Below are positions 47,814 to 56,012 of a stretch of DNA of 64,000 bases, one piece after another. The number at the start of each line of letters is the position of its first letter. Within the stretch, counting starts at the first letter, position 1. This stretch comes from Ectopseudomonas composti (GTDB lineage Bacteria; Pseudomonadota; Gammaproteobacteria; Pseudomonadales; Pseudomonadaceae). A program made the position numbers and the translations under genes. The DNA lies in the NCBI RefSeq assembly GCF_900115475.1, contig NZ_FOWP01000001.1, positions 496,001 to 560,000 of the forward strand, in the 5' to 3' direction. The notes beneath the pieces were generated by a model. That model searched no databases. It saw only the letters and a list, made by a program, of their open reading frames with translations, and was not told where the DNA came from.

Positions 47814-48551
47814 CTAAAGCCCTCGAAGGCGAATCGCCAATTCTGCTCGTTCGACATCTTCTGGATTATCGACTGCAATCGACTCTCGCGACATCTCAAG
47901 CATTCTCACTTCCCAGCCCAACTCCAGGAATCTCAGGATTTCAATATCCTCTATCGCCTCGAATACCGTCTTACTAGGAGCTGCTGCAAATGCCCGCAAT
48001 GCAGCTCTGGGGAACGCATATATGCACACCTGACGGTACCCCAGGACAAAATCGCCCTGTTTGTTGCCCGGTATGGGAGCACGCGACATATAGAGGAGAC
48101 GTCCATCCGGACGGACTGCTACCTTTGGAGTGCTAGCACTGAAAAATTGCTCGACATCATCGATGCTGCAATAACCATTCAGTACTTCCTCGGGAAACCT
48201 GGAGACCGCTGTAGACATTATGCGCAGGTCATCAGGGTTGAGAAGCGGCTCGTCCCCCTGGACATTGATGAATACATCCGCATCTAGTTGCTGAGCACAT
48301 TCAGCAACACGGTCCGTTCCGGTCAAGCACTCCGAAGACGTCATCAACACCTGTATACCCCAGTCTTTGCAGGTATCTCGTATGCGTGCATCGTCGGTAG
48401 CGACGTAGACCCGTTCAGCTGGACACGCCTGAACGCAGCGCTGCCAGGTGCGTACAATCATCGGCACGCCGTCCAGGAGGACAAGGGGCTTGCCGGGGAG
48501 CCGACTAGAGGCGTAGCGAGCAGGGATGATGACCGCGTAGTTAATCGTCAT
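47814..48551 (-). CDS. KdsB-like CMP-ulosonic acid synthetase
   Basis: 245 residues, close to the KdsB length. It has the cytidylyltransferase motifs AVIIPARYASSRLPGKPL (residues 6-23), the GTDRVAE motif, FINVQGDEPLLNP, and near the end AVDNPEDVERAE. KdsB makes CMP-Kdo from CTP and Kdo; this copy sits far from the housekeeping kdsB context and beside an aldolase and a HAD phosphatase, so it may activate a different acid. I chose ATG 48551 (MTINYAVIIPAR); the frame to 48578 overlaps the aldolase gene. Confidence 0.85.
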   Translation of the reverse strand: MTINYAVIIPARYASSRLPGKPLVLLDGVPMIVRTWQRCVQACPAERVYVATDDARIRDTCKDWGIQVLMTSSECLTGTDRVAECAQQLDADVFINVQGDEPLLNPDDLRIMSTAVSRFPEEVLNGYCSIDDVEQFFSASTPKVAVRPDGRLLYMSRAPIPGNKQGDFVLGYRQVCIYAFPRAALRAFAAAPSKTVFEAIEDIEILRFLELGWEVRMLEMSRESIAVDNPEDVERAELAIRLRGL

Positions 48552-48567
48552 AGACGGTTCCTGGCGC

Positions 48568-50169
48568 TCACAGCGCATATACAGAAGAGATGGGGAGCTG
48601 CAATCGCGTAGGCGTAATGGCTAGCAACTCCGGGGCAGCCGGCTGTGCTTGAAAGAGCTCCAGGGTCTGATCCAACTCACGATTTCTAGGATCATCACCA
48701 GCGTACCCATCGAACCCCGCGAGCAAAATGCGGGAAACGTCACCGCTCGCCAGCATCGCCAATGCATAACTGAGCGCTAGCGTATTGGGAACCGTGCAAG
48801 AGTGATCGGCGAACTCGAAAACACCGGGGCGCACGCTTATTCCGAAGTCCAGTAGTTTGAGCGTGCTCAACGCTTCACGAACATCCGACGGAAGCATGGA
48901 GGCTGGCGTAACCAGGGGCTGACGCAACTCAGCGTAGTCACGTAAATCAGCCATCAGCCGTAGTGGATGACAGGCAAGACGCAGATTCACCGCAGCGTCA
49001 TCGAGAACCGAATGGGTATTGAGCACCACGACGATCGGATCGTTTTTCCGAATATAGCGCTCCAGAGCCTGCCGATGACGTGTAATACCGGGGCCAGCCC
49101 CAATCAGTAGAGCCTCTCGTCCCTGCAGGGTTTCACGGGGAGCCCAGGAGCCGATCGCTTCTCCATAGTAGAAATGCCGTGCTGCTTCGAGCGTATCGCT
49201 ACTGAATGTTCTGGCTCCCCCCCTTTTCAGGGCCTCCAAGGTAGTCGCAAGATCCGCCCCGCTGTAGCGTGAGTCACCGAGCATCTCTTGGACATAAGTA
49301 GGATGAATACCGTGCTTACCAGCAAGGTAGTAATAGGTATTGGTTCCCCAGCCGAAAACCTGCTGCATAGGCAGAAAGTCCCGGCTTACGAGTTTCAACA
49401 GGGGTGCCGTGTTTGCTCCCACTCGTTGCTCGGCAAATTCGAGTGCCAGATACTCGGTTTTTGCATTGCCCGGCCCACGCCCCATCCCCGTAACGGTCGA
49501 ATCGACCCAGGTCACACCATCGGAAATTGCCTGTAACGTGTTGGCGTGTGCCAAGGCGCGATTGTCGTGCGCATGAATGCCAAGCGCCCCTGACCAGCGC
49601 TTACGCAGCAATGCTGTGACGGCACTGACCTGAGCTGGACTCATTCCCCCTGTACTATCGGCGAAGTACAAGACGTCAACTACATCGTTTGGAATCGCTG
49701 ATACCTGGATGGCCAATTCGTCAACAGAGCACTCGGCGATCTGCATGATATTCAAACCGATGCGATAACCCTGTGACTTCAACCAACGACAGGCATCCAG
49801 TACACCAGCGACCTCACGTAGGTGACAAGCAACCCGAACCAGTTCGATCAGTGACTCCGATGCCGGTCCGAAGAGCTGAGTCACCGCAACATTCGCGCCA
49901 TCGGCATGTTTCAGGAGTTCTGCAGCGTTGACCATGACGCCATAATGCAGCTCTTTTGGGAGCCCTAGATCACAAAGATGATCATCGCGTGAAAACGCAT
50001 ATGGCCCGAAAAAGCCAGACCTTGAAAACCCTCTCAAACCTAGTTCGACATAATCGATTTTGGCGGACGCCATGGCATGCAGATAACGCTGTACCAGGCC
50101 CTGCTCAAAGTCCCAATTATTGTAATAGCCACCGTCCCTGAGCGTGCAATCCAGCATAACGACTGGCAT
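48568..50169 (-). CDS. DRE-TIM aldolase fused to a DUF115/Maf-like domain
   Basis: A 533-residue two-domain protein. Residues 1-300 form an HMGL-like TIM barrel with DCTLRDGGYYNNWDF (7-21), YFADSTGG (168-175), the metal motif GIHAHDN (197-203) and GMGRGPGNA (228-236). This family condenses or splits pyruvate-type substrates with aldehydes (4-hydroxy-2-oxoacid aldolase chemistry). After a linker, residues about 350-500 resemble the stand-alone DUF115-like protein: REALLIGAGPGI (351-362) and LAMLASGDVSRILLAGFDG (470-488). It is the first gene of a four-gene run and starts 16 bases after wapH. Confidence 0.8.
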   Translation of the reverse strand: MPVVMLDCTLRDGGYYNNWDFEQGLVQRYLHAMASAKIDYVELGLRGFSRSGFFGPYAFSRDDHLCDLGLPKELHYGVMVNAAELLKHADGANVAVTQLFGPASESLIELVRVACHLREVAGVLDACRWLKSQGYRIGLNIMQIAECSVDELAIQVSAIPNDVVDVLYFADSTGGMSPAQVSAVTALLRKRWSGALGIHAHDNRALAHANTLQAISDGVTWVDSTVTGMGRGPGNAKTEYLALEFAEQRVGANTAPLLKLVSRDFLPMQQVFGWGTNTYYYLAGKHGIHPTYVQEMLGDSRYSGADLATTLEALKRGGARTFSSDTLEAARHFYYGEAIGSWAPRETLQGREALLIGAGPGITRHRQALERYIRKNDPIVVVLNTHSVLDDAAVNLRLACHPLRLMADLRDYAELRQPLVTPASMLPSDVREALSTLKLLDFGISVRPGVFEFADHSCTVPNTLALSYALAMLASGDVSRILLAGFDGYAGDDPRNRELDQTLELFQAQPAAPELLAITPTRLQLPISSVYAL

Positions 50170-50185
50170 ATCTTGCCTCCTCGAA

Positions 50186-51337
50186 TCAACTCTGAACTGT
50201 CATATCAGTAGAGCCTATCAATGCACTCACGGCAGCAAGCTGCCAAAAACGCTCCTTGGCGGCAGCATCGGAAAACAGATTGCCCAGCCGATTGGTCATT
50301 TCCTTTGACCCACCACGAAACGCAGCTTGTATGGCAATACAGCGGACCAACCCTACAATGTCGCCCATTGGAAAAAGTGCGGATGGATCGCTTACAACCT
50401 CAGGCGCACCACCGCAATCGCTTGCCAGCACAGGCATACCCGCAGCCATCGCCTCAAGCAACACCATGCCAAACGGCTCATGATCAGAAGTCAAAGCAAA
50501 TACGTCGAACGCCTTGAAGTAGCGACGACCATTCGGCACCTGGCCGAGAAAACGCACCGACTCACTCACTCCCAGCTCCACTACCAGCGCCTTGAGTGAG
50601 GACTCCAGACGGCCAGTACCCATGATCGCCAGCAAGCTGCCGTCCGGCAGCTGCGGCAATGCCTGGGCGAAGCCACGGATCAATGTGGCCTGGTCCTTGT
50701 CCGGATGCAGGCGGCCGACGTTGCCAACCACCCAGGCGTCCTGTGGCAAATCCAGATGCTCGCGAGCCTGCTCGCGAGAAACCTGCTCGGCCTGTACGGC
50801 CTCGACATCGATACGGTTGTACAGCGTTTCGATACGCTCGGCCGGCCAATCGGGCAGGCAGGCGCGTATATCGTCGCGCACAGCATTAGAAACCCCGAGC
50901 AGCGCCAGACGCTTGCGAAAGAAATTAGCGAACAGTTGCCGCGAACGGCGCTTGTAGTCGCCAAAGGCGTGATGCACGCCGATCACCGGCAGATCGCTGC
51001 CGAGCAACGCGACGTAGATCGGTTTGAAGCGGTGCGCGATGCACAGGGCGAAGTTACGCGAGGCTGCGATCCGGCGCAAATCGCGGATCGCAGCCAGCTT
51101 CAGACCACGCACCTGAGCACTGGAATAGTCGAGGAAGATCACCTCGTCGGAAGCCGAGCCGCGCTCGACTTCCGCTGACGGCGTGCCGGTCAGATAGATG
51201 GTGCAGACCTTGTAGGGCGTGTCCTTGAACAGCACCGCATACTGCCGAGCACAGTCCAGAAAGGGGCCATCATAGCCATGGCAGAACTGCAGAACCCAGC
51301 GCTGCGCCTGGCCAGGGGCCTGCTCAGACGACGTCAT
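50186..51337 (-). CDS. wapH: Family 4 glycosyltransferase WapH-like
   Basis: A 383-residue GT-B core glycosyltransferase: acceptor side LPVIGVHHAFGDYKRRSRQLF, donor side VVGNVGRLHPDKDQATLIRG, FLGQVPNGRRYFKAFDVFAL and the catalytic pair in DHEPFGMVLLEAMAAGMPVL. It lies directly downstream of the carbamoyltransferase gene, as PA5004 (wapH) does. I chose ATG 51337 (MTSSEQAPGQ), overlapping the carbamoyltransferase by 14 bases. The end is more AT-rich than the start, which marks the edge of the atypical region. Confidence 0.85.
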   Translation of the reverse strand: MTSSEQAPGQAQRWVLQFCHGYDGPFLDCARQYAVLFKDTPYKVCTIYLTGTPSAEVERGSASDEVIFLDYSSAQVRGLKLAAIRDLRRIAASRNFALCIAHRFKPIYVALLGSDLPVIGVHHAFGDYKRRSRQLFANFFRKRLALLGVSNAVRDDIRACLPDWPAERIETLYNRIDVEAVQAEQVSREQAREHLDLPQDAWVVGNVGRLHPDKDQATLIRGFAQALPQLPDGSLLAIMGTGRLESSLKALVVELGVSESVRFLGQVPNGRRYFKAFDVFALTSDHEPFGMVLLEAMAAGMPVLASDCGGAPEVVSDPSALFPMGDIVGLVRCIAIQAAFRGGSKEMTNRLGNLFSDAAAKERFWQLAAVSALIGSTDMTVQS

Positions 51338-53078
51338 ACCAGTCCTTGTCATCCTTGACCACGAGCACATCTTCCATGATCAGGTACTGTAGATCCGAAC
51401 CATAGAACATGTTCAGCGCGTCGGTCGGAGAGCAGATCATCGGCTCACCTCGGCGGTTGAGCGAGGTGTTCAGCGACACGCCATTTCCGGTGAGCTTCTC
51501 CAGCTCCTGCATCAGGTCGTACCAACGCGGATTGAAGCGGCGCTCCAGCACCTGGGCACGCGAGGTGCCGTCCTCGTGCACCACTTCACCCACACGCTCC
51601 TTCCATTCGTCGTTTACCTCGAAGGTGAAGGTCATGAAGGGGCTCGGGTGATCGACCTTGAGCATTTTCGCCGCCACAGTGTCGAGCATCGACGGGCAGA
51701 AGGGTCTCCAGCGCTCGCGGAACTTGATCTGCTCATTGATACGGTCGGCCACACCCGGAATGCTTGGGCAACCGATGATCGAGCGACCACCTAGGGCACG
51801 CGGGCCAAACTCCATGCGCCCCTGGAACCAGGCTACCGGGTTGCCATCAACCATAATCTTGGCAATGCGCTCAGCTGTGTTGTCGATGCGTTTGAACACT
51901 GGCTGGTTCGGGTGCTTGGCGCAGGCGGCGATAACGTCTTCGTTGGAGTAGGACGGGCCGAGATAGACGTGCTCCATCTTCTCCACCGGCACGCCGCGCT
52001 GGTTCGACACGTAAGCCGCCGCACCAACAGCCGTACCGGCATCGCCGGAAGCCGGCTGCACGAACAGCTCCTTCACATCGTCACGGGCGATGATCTTCTG
52101 GTTCAGCTTGACGTTCAGCGCACAGCCGCCGGCGAAGGCGATCTTGCCAGTTTCCTTGAGGATATCGCCGAGGTAGTACTCCATCATCTGCAGCGCCAGC
52201 TTCTCGAACAGCGCCTGCATGCTAGCCGCGTAATGGATGTAGGGGTCGTCGGCGATGTCGCCTTCACGCTTCGGCCCGAGCCATTCGATCAGCTTGGGCG
52301 AGAAGTAGTAGCCCTTGCCGTTTTCCTTGTAGCGGCGGAAGCCGATGACATTGGCGTACTCGGTGTTGATGATCAGCTCGCCATTCTCGAACTTGGCCAG
52401 GCGCGAGAAATCGTACTTGGCGGCGTCACCGTAGGGCGCCATGCCCATGACCTTGAACTCGCCGTCGAGCATCTCGAAGCCCAGGTATTCGGTGATCGCG
52501 CCATACAGGCCACCGAGCGAATCCGGATCGAAGAACTCCTTGATCTTGTGGATCTTGCCGTTCTCGCCGTAGCCGAAGAAGGTGGTGGCGTACTCGCCCT
52601 TGCCGTCGATACCGAGGATCGCGGTCTTTTCCTTGAAGCCCGAGCAGTGGTAGGCACTGGAGGCGTGGGCCAGGTGGTGTTCGACCGGCTCGATCTTGAC
52701 CTTCTTCAGGTCGAAGCCGAGTTGCACCAGGCACCACTCGATGCGCTTCTTGTAGCGTTTGTAACGGCGGTTGCCGAACAGGATCGCATCGAGGGCACGA
52801 TCCGGCGCGTACGCGTAACGCTTGGCGTACTGCCAGCGGGCCTTCTCGAAGATGCTGATGGGAGCGAAGGGAATGGCCACTACGTCGACATCCGACGGCT
52901 TGATACCGGCCTGTTCCAGGCAGAACTTGGCCGACTCGTAGGGCATGCGGTTCTTCGCGTGCTTATCGCGCACGAAGCGCTCCTCCTCCACCGCCGCGAT
53001 CAGTTTGCCGTCAATGTAGAGCGCGGCGGACGGATCGTGACTGAGGGCGCCGGACAGGCCGAGAATGGTCAGTGCCAC
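51324..53078 (-). CDS. wapO: LPS core carbamoyltransferase (NodU/CmcH family)
   Basis: 584 residues; transfers a carbamoyl group from carbamoyl phosphate via carbamoyl-AMP. The N-terminal half has ILGLSGALSHDPSAAL, IAAVEEERFVRDKH and the metal motif EHHLAHASSAYHCSGF. The C-terminal half has FVQPASGDAGTAVGAA and GRMEFGPRALGGRS, then NTSLNRRGEPMICSP. In P. aeruginosa the homologue in this position (PA5005, wapO from memory) carbamoylates core heptose II. Cytosolic. Confidence 0.9.
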   Translation of the reverse strand: MALTILGLSGALSHDPSAALYIDGKLIAAVEEERFVRDKHAKNRMPYESAKFCLEQAGIKPSDVDVVAIPFAPISIFEKARWQYAKRYAYAPDRALDAILFGNRRYKRYKKRIEWCLVQLGFDLKKVKIEPVEHHLAHASSAYHCSGFKEKTAILGIDGKGEYATTFFGYGENGKIHKIKEFFDPDSLGGLYGAITEYLGFEMLDGEFKVMGMAPYGDAAKYDFSRLAKFENGELIINTEYANVIGFRRYKENGKGYYFSPKLIEWLGPKREGDIADDPYIHYAASMQALFEKLALQMMEYYLGDILKETGKIAFAGGCALNVKLNQKIIARDDVKELFVQPASGDAGTAVGAAAYVSNQRGVPVEKMEHVYLGPSYSNEDVIAACAKHPNQPVFKRIDNTAERIAKIMVDGNPVAWFQGRMEFGPRALGGRSIIGCPSIPGVADRINEQIKFRERWRPFCPSMLDTVAAKMLKVDHPSPFMTFTFEVNDEWKERVGEVVHEDGTSRAQVLERRFNPRWYDLMQELEKLTGNGVSLNTSLNRRGEPMICSPTDALNMFYGSDLQYLIMEDVLVVKDDKDWYDVV

Positions 53079-53090
53079 AGGTGTAAGCCT

Positions 53091-54536
53091 CTAATTCGGG
53101 CAGGTGCCGGGCACCTGCGGTAAACGTTGGTCGAGCAACTGGTGCAGAGCCGAGTCCACCGGCCAGTTGCGCAGAAAACGGGCGCGGTCGCGGGCATAGG
53201 CCCGGGCGAAGCTGCGCGCATTGCGATGCTGATGCATGGCATCCAGGTCGATCAGCGACCAGGCACCCTGCACGTCGTCCCAAAACAGGTTGTGCCCCTT
53301 GAAATCACCGTGGCTAATGCGTTCGCGCAGCAGGGCAGCGAACAGACGATCCAGCGCCAACAGCTCGGTTTCCGGGGGCGTTGCCTGCTTGTATGCCTCA
53401 AAACGGGCGATTATATCCTGCCCACCACAATAGTCGGTAATCAGGTATGCACGGCCACGCAGCCAGCACCAGCGCCGCTCGATCACGGCCAGCGGCGCTG
53501 GCGTGACGATACCCAGTAGTTGCAGGCGGTTGCCCTCGCGCCAACTATGCCAGGCACGACTGGGGCGCCAGAAACGCTTGAACCAGTGTCGCAGGTTCTT
53601 CACGTTGTAACGCTTGACCACCAGTGGCCGGTTGCCACATTCGACCCGCGCCACCGTGGCCGCGCCACCGGTCTTGTAGATGTGCCCGGCGTCGATACGA
53701 GCATCGAGATCAGCCAACAGCGGCTGCAGTACTGGTTCGGCCTCACGACGCACCACGCGCAAGCCGAATGCGCCGATACGCGCCGCGAACAAGCTGCAGT
53801 CACGGGCCGTTTTCTTCAGGTAATCACGCAGGCGCCAGCGACGCACCTTGGCTATCTCGGTCTGGAGCATTTCCAGCGGTAGCGCATGCTCGCCGTTGGC
53901 CAACAGGTAGTGAATCAGCAGCTCCTCCAGATAGGGATCCAGCTCAGCCGGCAGTTGGGCAAAGAACACCCCGAGGTTTTTCAGTACCCCTGCCCGCGAC
54001 AACGGCCGCCCCACGGTTTCGCAGCGCACGCCACCACCGTCGATCAGGTACAAACGGCCTTCATGCCGTAACAGGTTGTCCAGGTGCAGATCGGCCTGCC
54101 ACAGGCCCTGAGCATGCATCTGCCCGATGGCTGCCAGCGCGTCGGCCAACACGCTCTGCTGAGCGTCGCTCAGTAACGGTTCGCGAGCCGCTTCGCGCCA
54201 GGCATCCCAGAGGCTCTGCGAGCCTTCCAAAAACTCGAACAGCAACCAACCGCCCTGCCCGTCGATGAAACCTTGAGCCAGCAGCTCGGGTGTGACGAGC
54301 CCTTGGGCTGCCAGATACTCGGCGCCGTCACGCTCGCGCTGAAAGTGCCGCTGCGCCTTGTCGCCGACCAGCAACTTGGCCAGCACCGAACGTCCCTGCC
54401 AACGCGCGAACGCAACGTAACGCTGCCCTGGCAACACACGCAACAGGCGCTCCAGCACCAGCGGATCATGCGCAACCTGCAGCGTCAGAGGCATCTCAGG
54501 CGTACGGCCCGCGTGGCTCAATTCACCTAACTGCAT
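53091..54536 (-). CDS. Tandem kinase-domain protein of the LPS core locus
   Basis: A 481-residue protein with two kinase-fold halves. The N-terminal copy has LWQADLHLDNLL and LYLIDGGGV (about residues 145-170). The C-terminal copy has GGAATVARV, LVVKRYN (likely ATP Lys), ISHGDFKGHNLFWDD and SLIDLDAM. Both copies keep the catalytic Asp and Asn. It corresponds in place and size to PA5006, a predicted core kinase. ATG 54536 overlaps the upstream stop (ATGA); the frame to 54581 is not used. Which sugar it phosphorylates is unknown. Confidence 0.83.
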   Translation of the reverse strand: MQLGELSHAGRTPEMPLTLQVAHDPLVLERLLRVLPGQRYVAFARWQGRSVLAKLLVGDKAQRHFQRERDGAEYLAAQGLVTPELLAQGFIDGQGGWLLFEFLEGSQSLWDAWREAAREPLLSDAQQSVLADALAAIGQMHAQGLWQADLHLDNLLRHEGRLYLIDGGGVRCETVGRPLSRAGVLKNLGVFFAQLPAELDPYLEELLIHYLLANGEHALPLEMLQTEIAKVRRWRLRDYLKKTARDCSLFAARIGAFGLRVVRREAEPVLQPLLADLDARIDAGHIYKTGGAATVARVECGNRPLVVKRYNVKNLRHWFKRFWRPSRAWHSWREGNRLQLLGIVTPAPLAVIERRWCWLRGRAYLITDYCGGQDIIARFEAYKQATPPETELLALDRLFAALLRERISHGDFKGHNLFWDDVQGAWSLIDLDAMHQHRNARSFARAYARDRARFLRNWPVDSALHQLLDQRLPQVPGTCPN

Positions 54537-55279
54537 CAACGCGCCTCCTTGTTGCGCTGCCGAGCGCCAAGTTGCCGCCACCAGGCATTGATGTCGCCCC
54601 CATCACCCAGGTAAGCCGCCAGCAGTTCGCGCACTTCGGCCTCGTTCCAGATTCTGGCGCGGCGCAGCAGAGGCTCCAGGTCCTTGATCCGGTCACGCTG
54701 CCCCAACAGCAATGGACGGGTTTTCTCCAGATCGATCAACTGCGCCTCAAACACGCCTCCCTGTTCACGCAGGAAGATATGCTTGGGATAGAAACAGCCA
54801 TGCATCTGCCCAGCCTGATGCACACGACACGCGAGACGACCGCAGGCGTGCAGGATCGACGCGCGCTTGGCAGCATCGAATGCAGACCACTGCGTCAACC
54901 AGTGCTCCAGATCCTGCCACTCATCCAGCGCACGGGTCAGCAAGACAGCGCGGCGCTCGCCCGACAAACGGCGCTCGGCAAAGAACGCGGCCTGCAGGGC
55001 CGGTATGTTCAGCTCGGCATAACGGCGAATATTGCGAAACTCGCGCGCGAAGGTCGGCTCACCGAAGGGATGCAGCAGACTGCGCGTCAGGTGGTTGCTT
55101 TGCCGCTTCAGGTAGAAGGCACGCTCGTCGAGCTCCAGGCGATATACGCTGCTCCAGCCACCACGCTCGGTGTTGGGCTCGTCTACGGCCTCCAGTTTCA
55201 ACGCCCACAATGCATCGAAACTGGCCAGCCCGTGACGCTCGAGCAGGGCGCGGTCCTGCTCCGCGATGAAGTCGCTCAT
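54536..55279 (-). CDS. InaA/WaaP-like LPS kinase homologue with altered catalytic loop
   Basis: 247 residues, lipopolysaccharide kinase (InaA) family: RGGWSSVYRLEL, RAFYLKRQSNH (ATP Lys), then MHGCFYPKHIFL and QLIDLEKTRPLL. Compared with WaaP (NHRDCYICHFLL), the catalytic Asp position is Cys. I recall the same sequence style in other InaA-family proteins, so this may be a family trait. It is linked by four-base ATGA overlaps to the genes on both sides and corresponds to PA5007. Confidence 0.82.
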   Translation of the reverse strand: MSDFIAEQDRALLERHGLASFDALWALKLEAVDEPNTERGGWSSVYRLELDERAFYLKRQSNHLTRSLLHPFGEPTFAREFRNIRRYAELNIPALQAAFFAERRLSGERRAVLLTRALDEWQDLEHWLTQWSAFDAAKRASILHACGRLACRVHQAGQMHGCFYPKHIFLREQGGVFEAQLIDLEKTRPLLLGQRDRIKDLEPLLRRARIWNEAEVRELLAAYLGDGGDINAWWRQLGARQRNKEAR

Positions 55280-56010
55280 TCCCGGCCCTCGAAGAACTTC
55301 AGGATTTGCAGGACGCGTTGCTTATCCGCGCCACTGAGCCGGTTGCACTCGCGATATTGCAGGTAGAAGCGCAGACGCTGCGTTCTCGACAGCACGCGCT
55401 TGGCCACTTTATCGAGACAGGCCAGGTCCTTGATGATCCGATAACGCAGTAGCGGCCCCCACCAGAAGCTGCCGGTAGGGCAGTCGATGAAGAACAGTTC
55501 GGCCTTTTCATTGACCAGCAGGTTGCGCCACTTCAGATCGTTGTGGGTGAAGTGGTGGTCATGCATAGTCCGCGTGCCCTTGGCCAACTGCAGACTGATG
55601 GCCTGAACCCACCCATGATCAGCCAGGCGCGGATCCTGGCGGTTGGCGATTTCAGCAAGATCGAGGGTATTTTCCAGCTCGCGCGTCACCAGCGCTCCAC
55701 GCACGAACGCCCCGGCCTTGCGCTGAAGGCCATGCGCAACGATCGGCGCTGTCGGGATGCCCCACTTGGCGAACAACTTGAGATTCTGCCACTCGGCCTT
55801 GACCCGTGGTCGCCCCAGGTAGCGGCGCAGACCTTTGCCCGCCCCCCAGTAGCGCTTGACATAATAATGCACGCCATCACGTTCGATACGGATGACTTCC
55901 GACAACGGATCTTTGGTCAAGCGCTCGCCCTCAAGGGCAAATACGGCGTCAAGCGAACCAAAAACCTCGCGCAGAGACGCGTCGCGCAAATCGTATTTCC
56001 AGGCTGACAT
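55276..56010 (-). CDS. wapP: LPS core kinase WapP-like
   Basis: 244 residues with an intact kinase loop FTHNDLKWRNLLV and FFIDCPTGSFWWG; the N-lobe Lys is probably in VHYYVKRYWGAGKGLRR. It matches WapP (PA5008) in content and order, apart from one extra gene between it and waaP. Predicted to phosphorylate an inner core heptose. The start is ATG 56010 (MSAWKYDLRD); the frame to 56094 lies inside the neighbouring gene. Confidence 0.85.
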   Translation of the reverse strand: MSAWKYDLRDASLREVFGSLDAVFALEGERLTKDPLSEVIRIERDGVHYYVKRYWGAGKGLRRYLGRPRVKAEWQNLKLFAKWGIPTAPIVAHGLQRKAGAFVRGALVTRELENTLDLAEIANRQDPRLADHGWVQAISLQLAKGTRTMHDHHFTHNDLKWRNLLVNEKAELFFIDCPTGSFWWGPLLRYRIIKDLACLDKVAKRVLSRTQRLRFYLQYRECNRLSGADKQRVLQILKFFEGRE

Positions 56011-56012
56011 TC

